A stretch of DNA of 64,000 bases from Candidatus Saccharimonas sp. (GCA_022736555.1 DZCW01000001.1:101552-165551); one strand, 5' to 3'; shown: positions 37,198-45,790, counted from the stretch's first letter. Notes: generated by a model from the letters alone, not told the origin. Numbers and translations: made by a program.

Positions 37198-37410
37198 ACC
37201 ACCTTTCAAAATAATTTTGATATTTTTCCCAGCGGTAAATTAACCGTGGGATAGATGAGTTCTAAGAATAGAGCGCATTTATCCCACGGTTGGAAAAAAG
37301 TTAAGCGTAAAGCAAGTATGTAAAAGTTCGAGATAAACTAAATGTTATCAATCGAGCGTATAGAATAATCTATATAATTATATTTTAACACATTTAATCA
37401 TAAACATCAA
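37198..37410 (-). promoter_or_regulatory. Duplicated promoter-leader, copy 1
   Basis: TTGATG (37405-37410), 17-bp spacer, TAAAAT (37382-37387), then a ~180-nt leader. It holds a perfect 12-bp stem (37242-37253 with 37280-37291) whose 3' arm can instead pair with the following ACCGCTGGG, giving mutually exclusive hairpins as in attenuators and riboswitches. A second copy precedes the next gene. Confidence 0.7.
37314..37355 (-). repeat. 42-bp perfect direct repeat, copy 1
   Basis: Identical over 42 bp to 38162-38203, within the leader just after the -10 region of each unit. It includes AAGTTCGAGATAAACTAAAT on the plus strand. Confidence 0.95.
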
Positions 37411-37440
37411 TGTTAATCGCAAAGGCTGATTTTGGGTATG

Positions 37441-37471
37441 AAAAAGCCGCCTAATTTAAAAGCTAGGCGGC
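37441..37471 (-). terminator. Intrinsic terminator of the 37.5-kb gene
   Basis: Stem GCCGCCTA/TAGGCGGC followed by TTTTTC on the minus strand. Confidence 0.85.
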
Positions 37472-37496
37472 GTGGTTCATACTTACTCGTTTTTTA

Positions 37497-38042
37497 TTAG
37501 ATGCTTACACTAGTAATGCTGCGGAGCCCAATGCTAGAACCGTCAGGATTTTTATAATCCTTCATCTTTAGCCAAGCGCTACAGCAGGCTGTGCGGGCAA
37601 CTTGATAGTGGTTAATTGGGCCCACCCCAGAATAAGCTGTTAGCAACATAAATGTCGATTCTTCACCGTAATGGTTCTTGCAGAGATAAATTTCGCGATC
37701 CGAGCCATTATCGTCTGACTTTTCGTGTATTATGGTTGCACTTCCGAATGGCGGGGTCATGGTGTGAACTGATTTCATTATCTCGATAGTTGCGTGGCCA
37801 ACATAATTTATAATGGTTTCCGGTTCTTTATTCGACGGTCTTTTGTGGTTGTTATCTTTTATCACGTCATATTCAAGGACTTTTGACTTAAGACACAACT
37901 CTCCGTCGATTATTATTGCTGCGGCTATTGCACCGTTGGTCGCCCCGAGATGTCTAGCCTCTTCCATTCCTCCATCCAAAGCCGATTCTAACACGATATC
38001 GATAACGCCTTTGTCATGCAAAAAACACAAAACTTTTTTCAT
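37497..38042 (-). CDS. Unknown protein, possible paralogue of the 36.6-kb gene
   Basis: 181 residues, no signal peptide or membrane helix. ALDGGMEEARHLGATNGAI near the N-terminus and LLTAYSGVGPINHYQVARTA near the C-terminus parallel blocks of the neighbouring protein. Cys-rich for its size. AAGGTGG precedes the ATG by nine bases. Family not recognised; GlcG/HbpS-like is only a guess. Confidence 0.65.
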   Translation of the reverse strand: MKKVLCFLHDKGVIDIVLESALDGGMEEARHLGATNGAIAAAIIIDGELCLKSKVLEYDVIKDNNHKRPSNKEPETIINYVGHATIEIMKSVHTMTPPFGSATIIHEKSDDNGSDREIYLCKNHYGEESTFMLLTAYSGVGPINHYQVARTACCSAWLKMKDYKNPDGSSIGLRSITSVSI

Positions 38043-38049
38043 TTTTTAT

Positions 38050-38258
38050 AACCACCTTAAAATAATATTTTTCCGGCGGTGTTTGACCGCGGGATAGGTA
38101 AGCTCGTCAAATACAAAGCTCATTTATCCCGTGATCATATGATAAGTTTTTTAAAATAAGTAAGTATGTAAAAGTTCGAGATAAACTAAATGTTATCAAT
38201 CGATCATATAGTACAATCTATACAATTATATTTTAACATACTTTACGATAAAAATCAA
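38050..38258 (-). promoter_or_regulatory. Duplicated promoter-leader, copy 2
   Basis: TTGATT (38253-38258), 17-bp spacer, TAAAAT (38230-38235). The leader stem (38088-38096 with 38125-38133) has the same position as in copy 1 but different base pairs at its foot, and its 3' arm can pair with ACCGCCGG downstream. Stem retention despite sequence change suggests selection on RNA structure. Confidence 0.7.
38162..38203 (-). repeat. 42-bp perfect direct repeat, copy 2
   Basis: Second copy of the leader repeat at 37314-37355, 848 bp away, same orientation. Confidence 0.95.
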
Positions 38259-38298
38259 AAGACTATGCTGCCGAGACTATATATCTAGGCCTTTTAAA

Positions 38299-39042
38299 TT
38301 ACTCGGTAATCTTTATCCCACTCATCCTATCGATCAAGTGCCATTTACCGTCTGTGATTTTTATATATACGTCAACTCGGTAATCGCCTACCCCGTGTAG
38401 ATAATTACCACCATGGAAATAATGGACCGATGCTACGACGTCACTGCTAGATACGTATGTGGTTTGCGCGGTAGTGTAGGATTTGGTGGCTTTGTTATTA
38501 GCATCACAGACTTCCATAGCTGTGCCGTAACCATTTATATATGATCCATCGGCTTTTTCGATTCGAGCGTATAAGCTGTTAGTTTCGGTCTTATTTTTGA
38601 TGCCACTATAAGAGAATGTTCGTACAGTGTTAGCTTGGTCTGGATTAGGCGAAGAACTGAGTAGCGGCGCTGCATAAATTGATGATTTCCAACCACTGAC
38701 CATTACTGGCGTATCACTTGCTGTGCTGGTGCAATTATCCAGAATTACACTATTATTTCCTGTGATATTATTCGTATTGACGTTGGAATTATTAAATATC
38801 ACATTAAACGAAACGAGGATAGAAAATATAAAAACTATAGTGATTATAAGTAGAAAATATGCGGCAATCTTGACCATTGGGCGGATGAAAAACAACAGAT
38901 AGACGACAACCCATAGAATCATAATAGCCCAAAACCATATACTGAGACCCAAGCTAATTATCATGAGGAGCATGGACAAGAACGCTAGGAGCAAAAATGA
39001 TTGTATCTTTTTTGTGTCTAAAAATTTTAATATTTTATTCAT
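38299..39042 (-). CDS. Membrane-anchored hypothetical protein
   Basis: 247 residues: three hydrophobic helices (about 15-36, 38-55, 60-82) and a ~160-residue extracellular part with polar Asn/Thr-rich start and a beta-rich fold ending DVYIKITDGKWHLIDRM, reminiscent of NTF2-like or lipoprotein beta domains. Two Cys could form a disulfide. AAGGGGG precedes the ATG. Family not recognised. Confidence 0.7.
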   Translation of the reverse strand: MNKILKFLDTKKIQSFLLLAFLSMLLMIISLGLSIWFWAIMILWVVVYLLFFIRPMVKIAAYFLLIITIVFIFSILVSFNVIFNNSNVNTNNITGNNSVILDNCTSTASDTPVMVSGWKSSIYAAPLLSSSPNPDQANTVRTFSYSGIKNKTETNSLYARIEKADGSYINGYGTAMEVCDANNKATKSYTTAQTTYVSSSDVVASVHYFHGGNYLHGVGDYRVDVYIKITDGKWHLIDRMSGIKITE

Positions 39043-39063
39043 AAATCCCCCTTAATTAATAAA

Positions 39064-39852
39064 TTATAATCCGAAACAATCTAAAAAGTTTCGACTCATA
39101 ATGTCGCTTTTGGTTTTTTCGGATATATCTAGCCCTTCGATGAGTTTTATGTGATCGGATTGTACACACATATCATGATCACTACCGAACATCACGCTGC
39201 GTGGTTTTGCGACTAGGGTTTTGACGATGATATTTTTGATCTTATCTATGCCGCCGCTCATATCAATTACCTCTTGGTCGGCCATGGCTGAGGTATCGTA
39301 ATAGATGTTTGGAACCACACTGGTAATTTCAAAACAATAATCAAGTTTTGGCCAGAAATAATGAGCAATCACGAAATTCACATTAGGATATTTATTAGCG
39401 ATATCCACAATATATTTTGGATCGTTATACTTTGCGCATTCGGTGTCGCCAGTGTTTATGCCGGTATGGAACATTACGGGCACATTATATTTCTCGGCTA
39501 GTTCATAAACCTGAGTGCATCTAGGGTCTGTTGGGTAGAACGGTTCGTGCCCTGGGAATAATTTTAATCCGATGAATTTTTTGTTTGCTAGGTTATCTTC
39601 GAAAAAATCCCAATCGCTCTGATTTATGTCGAGTATATTAGGTGAACCGATTACGAAAAATCTATCACTATCATTAGTTATAGCCAAGGCATGCCAAGTA
39701 TCGACACAATTACCGTTTTTGATGTCGTCGGCTATTATCACGGCCTTATCGACATGGTTAGTATCTAAAACTCCAACTAATCTAAAAAAAGCCTGGCTAA
39801 AGTCAGTTTCGTCGTCGGTTTTATTTAAATGTAAATGAGAATCAATAATCAT
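39064..39852 (-). CDS. Metal-dependent amidohydrolase (TIM-barrel)
   Basis: 262 residues. Metal ligands: HxH in DSHLHLNKT, Lys in IGLKLFPGH, His in MFHTGINTGD, His in FVIAHYFWP, Asp in MFGSDHDMC. This is the amidohydrolase-2 type (hydrolases or decarboxylases); substrate unknown. TACAAT ends seven bases before the ATG and a terminator separates it from the radical-SAM operon, so it is a separate leaderless unit. Confidence 0.88.
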   Translation of the reverse strand: MIIDSHLHLNKTDDETDFSQAFFRLVGVLDTNHVDKAVIIADDIKNGNCVDTWHALAITNDSDRFFVIGSPNILDINQSDWDFFEDNLANKKFIGLKLFPGHEPFYPTDPRCTQVYELAEKYNVPVMFHTGINTGDTECAKYNDPKYIVDIANKYPNVNFVIAHYFWPKLDYCFEITSVVPNIYYDTSAMADQEVIDMSGGIDKIKNIIVKTLVAKPRSVMFGSDHDMCVQSDHIKLIEGLDISEKTKSDIMSRNFLDCFGL

Positions 39853-39867
39853 TATCTTGATTGTAAT

Positions 39868-39898
39868 GAAAAGGGCTACTATTTACAAATAGTAGCCC
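39868..39898 (-). terminator. Terminator of the radical-SAM operon
   Basis: Perfect 12-bp stem GGGCTACTATTT/AAATAGTAGCCC with a 2-base loop (39873-39898), then TTTTC on the minus strand, just past the 43-residue peptide gene. Confidence 0.85.
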
Positions 39899-39924
39899 GG
39901 GGTTGTTGGCTTGCCCATCCTGAT

Positions 39925-40056
39925 TTATTTGCTATCAGTTGCCTGACGGCTATCGGTTGGTTTTGCCTGTGATTTTACTTCGGAAACGGGTGGTTTAGTT
40001 CTGACTTTGATCTCGGTGATTTTTTGGCTATCCATGACAGCTTTACATTTTGACAT
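39925..40056 (-). CDS. 43-residue peptide, candidate RiPP precursor
   Basis: Short frame starting MSKCKAVMDSQKITEIK and ending RQATDSK; polar, Lys/Ser/Thr-rich, one Cys (C4), no signal peptide. GAGGAGGTG lies about seven bases before the ATG, one of the strongest Shine-Dalgarno sites in the window. It is the last gene of an operon with two radical SAM proteins and precedes a strong terminator, the position and size expected of a peptide substrate. A small structural protein is an alternative. Confidence 0.7.
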   Translation of the reverse strand: MSKCKAVMDSQKITEIKVRTKPPVSEVKSQAKPTDSRQATDSK

Positions 40057-40109
40057 ACACTTTCACCTCCTCTCCAGAGAATAAAGTTAGATATCATCTA
40101 GTTGATTAC

Positions 40110-40679
40110 TCAACTATTAGATATCACTACTCTCAAATCGCGACAACTAGCCAAGACCTCATACTCATTTTTACCGTCTGGATATTTAAATAAATTATCC
40201 ACGGCCGAGTATGTTGTGGTGATTGTGTCAAACAAATTAAGGGAACAATCGCTTAGTATATCTAGGACTTTTTCGATGAATTCCATTTTTGACATATGTG
40301 ACATCATCATGGAGTATTGACAGTCGCTAAATAAAACAAAGGATATTTTTCCATCAATGCTAGTTAATCCAACTGGATACATTCTACAAACCAACGGTCG
40401 TTGATTATAGACTGAGCATAATTTATTATCGAGTAATGGACACTTTGGTTTCATAGTCTCGAAATTCGTAGGTATTAGATCTACGAATGGATTAATGAAA
40501 CTACAATTACCGTTTATTTCGATGATTTGAGCTTTGCTGTATTCTAGATTGTCGGCCTCTTCTGGTAATAACCAGGTGTAGCCTTCGCAATCATGGTAAG
40601 TACAGGTTTTGCAAATAATCAGTATCTCTTTGTATAGGACGTCGAAGCGTTGGTAAAGTTCCGTTAGGGAATTTATCAA
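40110..40679 (-). CDS. YkgJ-family cysteine-cluster protein
   Basis: About 189 residues. Cys pattern CKTCTYHDCEG near the N-terminus, then CSF, CPLLDNKLCSVYNQRPLVCRMYPVG is the YkgJ (Fe-S or zinc cluster) hallmark. Its role is unknown, though it often accompanies redox or radical enzymes. GAGAGGTGAT six bases upstream points to TTG 40679; GTG 40688 overlaps the previous gene and the SD itself. Confidence 0.82.
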   Translation of the reverse strand: MINSLTELYQRFDVLYKEILIICKTCTYHDCEGYTWLLPEEADNLEYSKAQIIEINGNCSFINPFVDLIPTNFETMKPKCPLLDNKLCSVYNQRPLVCRMYPVGLTSIDGKISFVLFSDCQYSMMMSHMSKMEFIEKVLDILSDCSLNLFDTITTTYSAVDNLFKYPDGKNEYEVLASCRDLRVVISNS

Positions 40680-40684
40680 TATTA

Positions 40685-41587
40685 TCACCTCTCACTTTCA
40701 ATTAATGGACATTCATCACAATTTAGTTGGATGACTATACCATTATTATTGAAAACCTCGTATTTGCATTCCTTTGGTCTAGTGAATGCCGAGTGGTATC
40801 TACGCCATTTCAGACCGATATCCATGTCATTAATCGATGCTACGCTATCCTTAGGATTATGCGTGGCGATTTCGACACAACCATAGATTTGACCTTGACA
40901 TGACATATAAACTACGTTGGGTTCAATCGAACAGCTACCATCCCATTTGCGATCAATATCAATATCTACTAACTCGTTGATTTGCTGGAATAATTGTCGC
41001 TTTATTTCGTCCTGTCCGCAGGTGAAATGTAATTGTCGATTGGCAATTGCATTACCTTGGATATTAAGTTGGTTGAAATGAAACGAACGTACTCCTAGTT
41101 CAATTAACTCGTTTAGAATCTGTTTTTGCAAATGGATATTTATCCCGTTTATAGTAACGTAAGCGATCACTTGTACCTTTAGATTCAATAGATCAATGAT
41201 CGATTGAATAGTCTTTTGGTATGATCCGGCTCCTCGTATTAAGTCATGCTCGGCATTTTGGCCGTCGATTGAAATTCCGACAGTATCAAAAATCTGAGAA
41301 GTGGTTAATAGATTGCGTTCGTTAAATAATGTTCCGTTTGTAATAACTGACACATTAAAACCGAGTGTTTTTGCGTAGTTGGCTATCGCCAAAAAATCTT
41401 TTAGATAAAATGGTTCTCCGCCAGTAAACAGAATATCCTTTCCATCAAGTGACCTAATGCTATCTATTATTTCCAGATATTGCCTTAGGCGCCATTTAGG
41501 GTCGGATCGTTTTTCAGTTCCGTGTAGGCAGTGCGAACATGACATATTGCATTTGGTTGTAATTTCCCAATGCCAAGTTTTGAACAT
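40685..41587 (-). CDS. Radical SAM protein with SPASM/twitch-like C-terminus
   Basis: 300 residues. 4Fe-4S motif CNMSCSHC near residue 12, SAM-binding FTGGEPFYL, ISIDG; the C-terminal third has Cys in SCQGQIYGCVEIA, PKECKYEV and LNCDECPLI, suggesting an auxiliary cluster as in peptide-modifying SPASM enzymes. GAGGGGTGAT ahead of ATG 41587 favours this start over 41605. Middle gene of the putative RiPP operon. Confidence 0.88.
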   Translation of the reverse strand: MFKTWHWEITTKCNMSCSHCLHGTEKRSDPKWRLRQYLEIIDSIRSLDGKDILFTGGEPFYLKDFLAIANYAKTLGFNVSVITNGTLFNERNLLTTSQIFDTVGISIDGQNAEHDLIRGAGSYQKTIQSIIDLLNLKVQVIAYVTINGINIHLQKQILNELIELGVRSFHFNQLNIQGNAIANRQLHFTCGQDEIKRQLFQQINELVDIDIDRKWDGSCSIEPNVVYMSCQGQIYGCVEIATHNPKDSVASINDMDIGLKWRRYHSAFTRPKECKYEVFNNNGIVIQLNCDECPLIESER

Positions 41588-41606
41588 GGAATCATCACCC
41601 CTCAAT

Positions 41607-42905
41607 TCAGACTAAATCAACAGCTCCTGCTGATATTAAATCAGTCACAAAGTTGTTGATCTCGATACGGTGGAAGCTGTTTTGACTGTGCAAAAATAAC
41701 GCTTCTTCTGATTTCAGACCTAGCTCGATTATTAGTTTTAATAGCTGAGCCGCATCGTCGTCTAGTAGAATAGTTTGGTATCTAGTTATTAAATACTGTT
41801 CTGGTGTTTGGTCGTGTAACCTCGTATATCGATTTAATGAAAACTTTCTCCAACATTCAATTTCTGGATATTGCTTTTCGACGATTTCATCGATTTTATC
41901 GACGAAGTTTGGTCGAGTTTCATTTTGGCGAACCGAGTAATCGACACTGTATTCGCCAGGTACGCTAGCATCAACTTTGCAACCGCACATGCAGTCGCAG
42001 ATTGAATTACAGCCTGCGCAGATCGTTTTCTTGGCCCATTTTAGGTTCCTGAAGTTATCAAGTTCCTTTTTGTGCCAGATTTCGTGAAATGGTTCGGATA
42101 AAATATTGCCGTAAATTTGTTCAGACTGGTTACATATTCTCACATCTCCGAAAGGATTAATCGCAGCAAAGGTTACACCTGCGCCGCAATCAGCTTTCAT
42201 ATTATGAGTTACCATTTTTTCATTTAGACAAAATGGTATTGCTGTACCCCAGCCGACTGGGATATTGTATTTGTCCCGAGCTTCGATCATCTGGTCTAGG
42301 GCAATATCGAATTGCTCTAGGGATAATTTTAGCTCGTCAGATCTAACACTTCCTACTCCGCCGTCTTCGTATCTGTCTACAAAAACACTTTCCATACCCA
42401 TATCTTTTGCAAATTTGATTATTTCAGACATGTGCATGTAGTTTATTTTTGTTAAGACCGGTATACATCTAACATCAAAGCCTCGGGCAACGTATTTAGT
42501 AATTGAATCCTTGGCTTTTTTAAAGCTTCCGGGTTTGTTTGCGTGTAAGTCGTGTAATTCGCCGACTCCATGAATTGGTACTCCAATACATGCGAGTTTT
42601 GTCGATAAACCGTCTAAATATACTTGACCGTTAGTAACGATCGTCACAGACGATCTGGTTGATAACAGTTCAATGTATTCATTGAGTTTATCTGTCCCTA
42701 GTAAACTTGGTTCGCCGCCAATTAAATAAACGTGCGGAATCCATGATTCGTACACTTTTTGCACAATCTCATCAATTATATTTAAATCAATGTGCATCGA
42801 GCGATTTGGGTTGTAGCAGAATATACATTCCTGGTTGCAGGCATAGGTTGTTTCGATGTGAACTAGATGCGGTACGTAAGGGATATTAATTTTACTCACT
42901 GCCAT
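41607..42905 (-). CDS. Radical SAM/SPASM protein with extra C-terminal domain
   Basis: 432 residues. Radical SAM motif CNQECIFC (residues ~20-27), LIGGEPSLLG, then SPASM cluster CGAGVTFAAINPFGDVRIC and CAGCNSICDCMCGCK. The last ~100 residues (after the TRLHDQTPEQYLI stretch) look like a small winged-helix domain of PqqD/RRE type, which in RiPP pathways binds leader peptides; that call is tentative. The start ATG overlaps the RNHCP stop (TGATG), so the two are translationally coupled. Confidence 0.88.
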   Translation of the reverse strand: MAVSKINIPYVPHLVHIETTYACNQECIFCYNPNRSMHIDLNIIDEIVQKVYESWIPHVYLIGGEPSLLGTDKLNEYIELLSTRSSVTIVTNGQVYLDGLSTKLACIGVPIHGVGELHDLHANKPGSFKKAKDSITKYVARGFDVRCIPVLTKINYMHMSEIIKFAKDMGMESVFVDRYEDGGVGSVRSDELKLSLEQFDIALDQMIEARDKYNIPVGWGTAIPFCLNEKMVTHNMKADCGAGVTFAAINPFGDVRICNQSEQIYGNILSEPFHEIWHKKELDNFRNLKWAKKTICAGCNSICDCMCGCKVDASVPGEYSVDYSVRQNETRPNFVDKIDEIVEKQYPEIECWRKFSLNRYTRLHDQTPEQYLITRYQTILLDDDAAQLLKLIIELGLKSEEALFLHSQNSFHRIEINNFVTDLISAGAVDLV

Positions 42906-43207
42906 CACCTTCCTTTTCTCATGATTTCAAGAATAGCTTCGAAATTGTCATTCGCGGCGCTCTTGTTTCTTTTTTTCGAACCACATTTTTGACATTCAAA
43001 ATTAATGACATAGCCACCTTTTTTGGTTTCAACTGATGTAGGTATCATTAGGCCGTGGCATTTGCATGCACGATCGCCTGGGTTGATGTCCACATGTTTA
43101 CTGTGTAAACAGTGGGGGCAGTGATTAGTGTAGCCATTGCCGATTGTTACCGTTCCGCAATGTTCACAAGTAAAATTTTCAATCTTCCTTTGAAATTTAC
43201 TAGACAA
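42905..43207 (-). CDS. RNHCP-domain zinc protein
   Basis: 100 residues. FTCEHCG, GYTNHCPHCLHSKHVD, NPGDRACKCHGLMIP and FECQKCG match the RNHCP domain, with three or four CxxC/CxH zinc sites. Function unknown; possibly nucleic-acid binding. Start is TTG behind AGGAGG; an ATG five bases earlier opens a 21-codon out-of-frame peptide. First gene of the radical-SAM operon. Confidence 0.88.
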   Translation of the reverse strand: MSSKFQRKIENFTCEHCGTVTIGNGYTNHCPHCLHSKHVDINPGDRACKCHGLMIPTSVETKKGGYVINFECQKCGSKKRNKSAANDNFEAILEIMRKGR

Positions 43208-43379
43208 TTCATATCCACCTCCTCATAAAATAATCCAACAGCGTGTGTTTGCGATAAAATACTAGTAGCGTGTTCATGATTAAATCTAATCTCTTAAATC
43301 TAAACACCTTTTTCCGAATGTAAAAGGACCTTCCTGATTGGAATGGCTATATTTTAGCATATTAGTGCTAAAATTACAA
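43208..43379 (-). promoter_or_regulatory. Promoter and ~135-nt leader of the radical-SAM operon
   Basis: TTGTAA (43374-43379), 17-bp spacer, TAAAAT (43351-43356), the same TTGnnn-17-TAAAAT form as in the duplicated units at 37.4 and 38.2 kb. The leader ends in AGGAGG. Confidence 0.7.
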
Positions 43380-43396
43380 AGATATAGTGATTCTAT

Positions 43397-44473
43397 TTAT
43401 AGATGAAGATCGTTAACTTTAACGAGGCCGTCATGGCGTTGGCCGTTAAAGATAATAGTTGGGATTTTGACCGTTTTGACTTTGTTATCGACAATTTGTT
43501 TGTTTTGTTTGATTATGTCGGCTATTTTTTGGCTATTAGCATCGGTGTCGATTTGTCGGATCTGATCTGAATTATAGCCAATGTCACTCAACCAGCTACG
43601 AATTAGATCTTCGGTTTGAGTCTGGTTTAGCTGCGTGTTGATTTTTACTTGATATGATACGCCCTTATTATCCTCACCGGTGAAAATCTTTTCTAGTATT
43701 TGCCAGTCTGGTGATACTTTTTGATTACTCAGGGGGTTTATTTTGAGCGCTTCCAGGTATTTAGTGACCGTGTATGAGTTTGGAAACTTATATTTGTTAT
43801 CATCGTAGGCGCTTTTTATAGGGTAAGAAATGTAAGCTAAGTTATAAGTATCTTCGAACTTAGCTGATTTGATATTACCGAATAATTGCATACAAACTCG
43901 GCAACCTGGATCGATTATTTCTAGTGCAACGGGTTTAGCGCTGTCTTTGGCGTAATAATATGTGACGTTCTGTGGTAAATAGTCACTGGCATTCCATGAT
44001 TGTAATCGGGCCGGAATATTGGCAATAGTGTTGCCTAGCGTTTCGGCCTGATTGACGAACCAATCGAATGGTTTGCCCTCGCTGGCTAATTCCCAAAAAC
44101 CTTTTTGAGCTTTGTCGATCGAGCAAGTTTCGGCAGTTAAGCTGCAAGACGAAGCGTTATTGGGGTTGCACGTACCCCAAACGAATAGGTTGAGGCCGCT
44201 CTCCATAACGACCAATAAGCTCCAGATTGTGAATATAACCAAGGCGAATGAAGCGATTTCGATACCAATGTCAGCCGTTTTAACGAGTTTTGGTGTTTTA
44301 TTGGCGACACGGCTGAGTAATTTGCTCTTGGCCTCTTCTTTGAATGATGTGTCGCATGGTCTAAATGTAACCCGGCGTAATGTACAATTCCAAGCTTTTT
44401 TGGCGAGTTTTCGATGGCTAGCTGAGAAAATGCTTATAATTGCTAAAACTATAAATGCGGCTATACAAAACAT
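43397..44473 (-). CDS. Membrane protein with thioredoxin-like (DsbG-like) domain
   Basis: 358 residues. Hydrophobic helices at about 1-18 and 70-95, then an extracellular thioredoxin-fold region with redox motif IDPGCRVCMQLF (CxxC) and C-terminal KIPTIIFNGQRHDG, where the conserved cis-Pro is expected. It probably handles extracytoplasmic disulfides or electrons. It starts immediately after the aminotransferase stop, so the two form an operon. Confidence 0.72.
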   Translation of the reverse strand: MFCIAAFIVLAIISIFSASHRKLAKKAWNCTLRRVTFRPCDTSFKEEAKSKLLSRVANKTPKLVKTADIGIEIASFALVIFTIWSLLVVMESGLNLFVWGTCNPNNASSCSLTAETCSIDKAQKGFWELASEGKPFDWFVNQAETLGNTIANIPARLQSWNASDYLPQNVTYYYAKDSAKPVALEIIDPGCRVCMQLFGNIKSAKFEDTYNLAYISYPIKSAYDDNKYKFPNSYTVTKYLEALKINPLSNQKVSPDWQILEKIFTGEDNKGVSYQVKINTQLNQTQTEDLIRSWLSDIGYNSDQIRQIDTDANSQKIADIIKQNKQIVDNKVKTVKIPTIIFNGQRHDGLVKVNDLHL

Positions 44474-44474
44474 A

Positions 44475-45683
44475 TTAGGCTTTTAATACTTTCTTGAGTG
44501 TTTTAATTGTTTTATTGATATCGTCTTCGGTAGTGTGTAATCCTATAGATATCCTGAGGAGTGGTGGTAGTTGAAGTTTTTCGATCAAATAGTAATGACA
44601 GCAGAAATAGCCGCTGCGTACCATAATACCGGCTGCTGATAGGAATATCGCTAATCGATGAGCATCAATGCTATTACTATAAACGCTAATAACTGACGAT
44701 GGTTGTTTGTTGAGTATTGTTAAACCTGGGATCTCTGATAAGCCGTCATATAGCTGTTTTGAGATTTTATGTATGTATTCGGCTGGTTTTAAACCCTGCG
44801 GTTTGATCTCTGACAGCCATTCGATGGCTCGTTTCAGACTAATGATTTCACCATAAGCCTGTAGCCCTGGCTCTAGCCAACTACTTAGGTCGTCAGGTAA
44901 TAGATCATACCCTTGTTCCCTGACCGCTGATACCATACCGCCACCTACGAAATGTTTATCTAGCGATCGAATTAGGTCTTTTTTGATAACAATTACACCT
45001 AGGCTGGCAGCGTACATTTTATGTGCTGAAAAACAAAAGGCATCGGCCTTGCAGCCGAATAATAGATCCTGATAATGAGCTGCGGCTTGGGCGGCATCGA
45101 TTATCACAATTCCACCTGCGGCATGGGTGTCCTGGATCAGTTGTTTGATATTTAACAGCAAGCGACCATCGATATTTGAGGTTGCGTTTACGACTACGAC
45201 TGATTTATTTATGTCGGCCTTTGTATAGATTAAACTGCCGTCATCGGCTCGTTCTAGGACTTTTCTGTTTATTCCTAGCCTTTTAGCTAGTTCGATTGTC
45301 GGTAGGAATACTGAATTATGCTCGATTTCACTAGTGATAACTTGTTCGTAATCCCCTGCTGGTAGTTGGTTTAAGATCAGGTTAATTCCAAAAGTCGTAT
45401 TGAGCGTAAACGAGCAAACGTATTCTTTTTGAGGTAAACCCAAGTAGCTAATAACTAATTCACGGGTGGCTTCGACTGCGGAATCGACCTTTTGCCCCCA
45501 TTTATATTTAACTCGACTGCCACAGGCGTTGTACGTCTGATAATAATCAGTAATAGCATCGATAACTGGTTGTGGTCGCATACTTTGACATGAAGTGTCC
45601 ATATAAATATCACTATTATTTATATAACTGAAGTCCGGCAATCTGTCGGTCGTATTCTGAATATCTTGCTTTTTGCTAAACAT
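44475..45683 (-). CDS. Class V aminotransferase / cysteine desulfurase
   Basis: 402 residues, usual for SufS/CsdA. PLP features: IEHNSVFLP, VVVNATSNIDGRLL, VIIDAAQAAAHY, and the PLP Lys in FSAHKMYAASLGV. A Cys at the C-terminal active-site loop is found in SGYFCCHYYL. It would mobilise sulfur for Fe-S clusters or tRNA thiolation. AAGGAAGGG lies seven bases before the ATG. Confidence 0.88.
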   Translation of the reverse strand: MFSKKQDIQNTTDRLPDFSYINNSDIYMDTSCQSMRPQPVIDAITDYYQTYNACGSRVKYKWGQKVDSAVEATRELVISYLGLPQKEYVCSFTLNTTFGINLILNQLPAGDYEQVITSEIEHNSVFLPTIELAKRLGINRKVLERADDGSLIYTKADINKSVVVVNATSNIDGRLLLNIKQLIQDTHAAGGIVIIDAAQAAAHYQDLLFGCKADAFCFSAHKMYAASLGVIVIKKDLIRSLDKHFVGGGMVSAVREQGYDLLPDDLSSWLEPGLQAYGEIISLKRAIEWLSEIKPQGLKPAEYIHKISKQLYDGLSEIPGLTILNKQPSSVISVYSNSIDAHRLAIFLSAAGIMVRSGYFCCHYYLIEKLQLPPLLRISIGLHTTEDDINKTIKTLKKVLKA

Positions 45684-45790
45684 TATTAGACCCTTCCTTA
45701 ATTGTGCTATCTAATAGTTTACCATGAACGTAAACCCATAACATATTATCGTCAGCTTGCCCGACGGTTGATTTTAGTTGCTTTTTGTGT

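Noticed and set aside
43180..43202. 21-codon ATG frame overlapping the RNHCP start as a leader peptide
   Set aside because: The SD fits both starts, but nothing supports translation of the short out-of-frame peptide; more likely chance.
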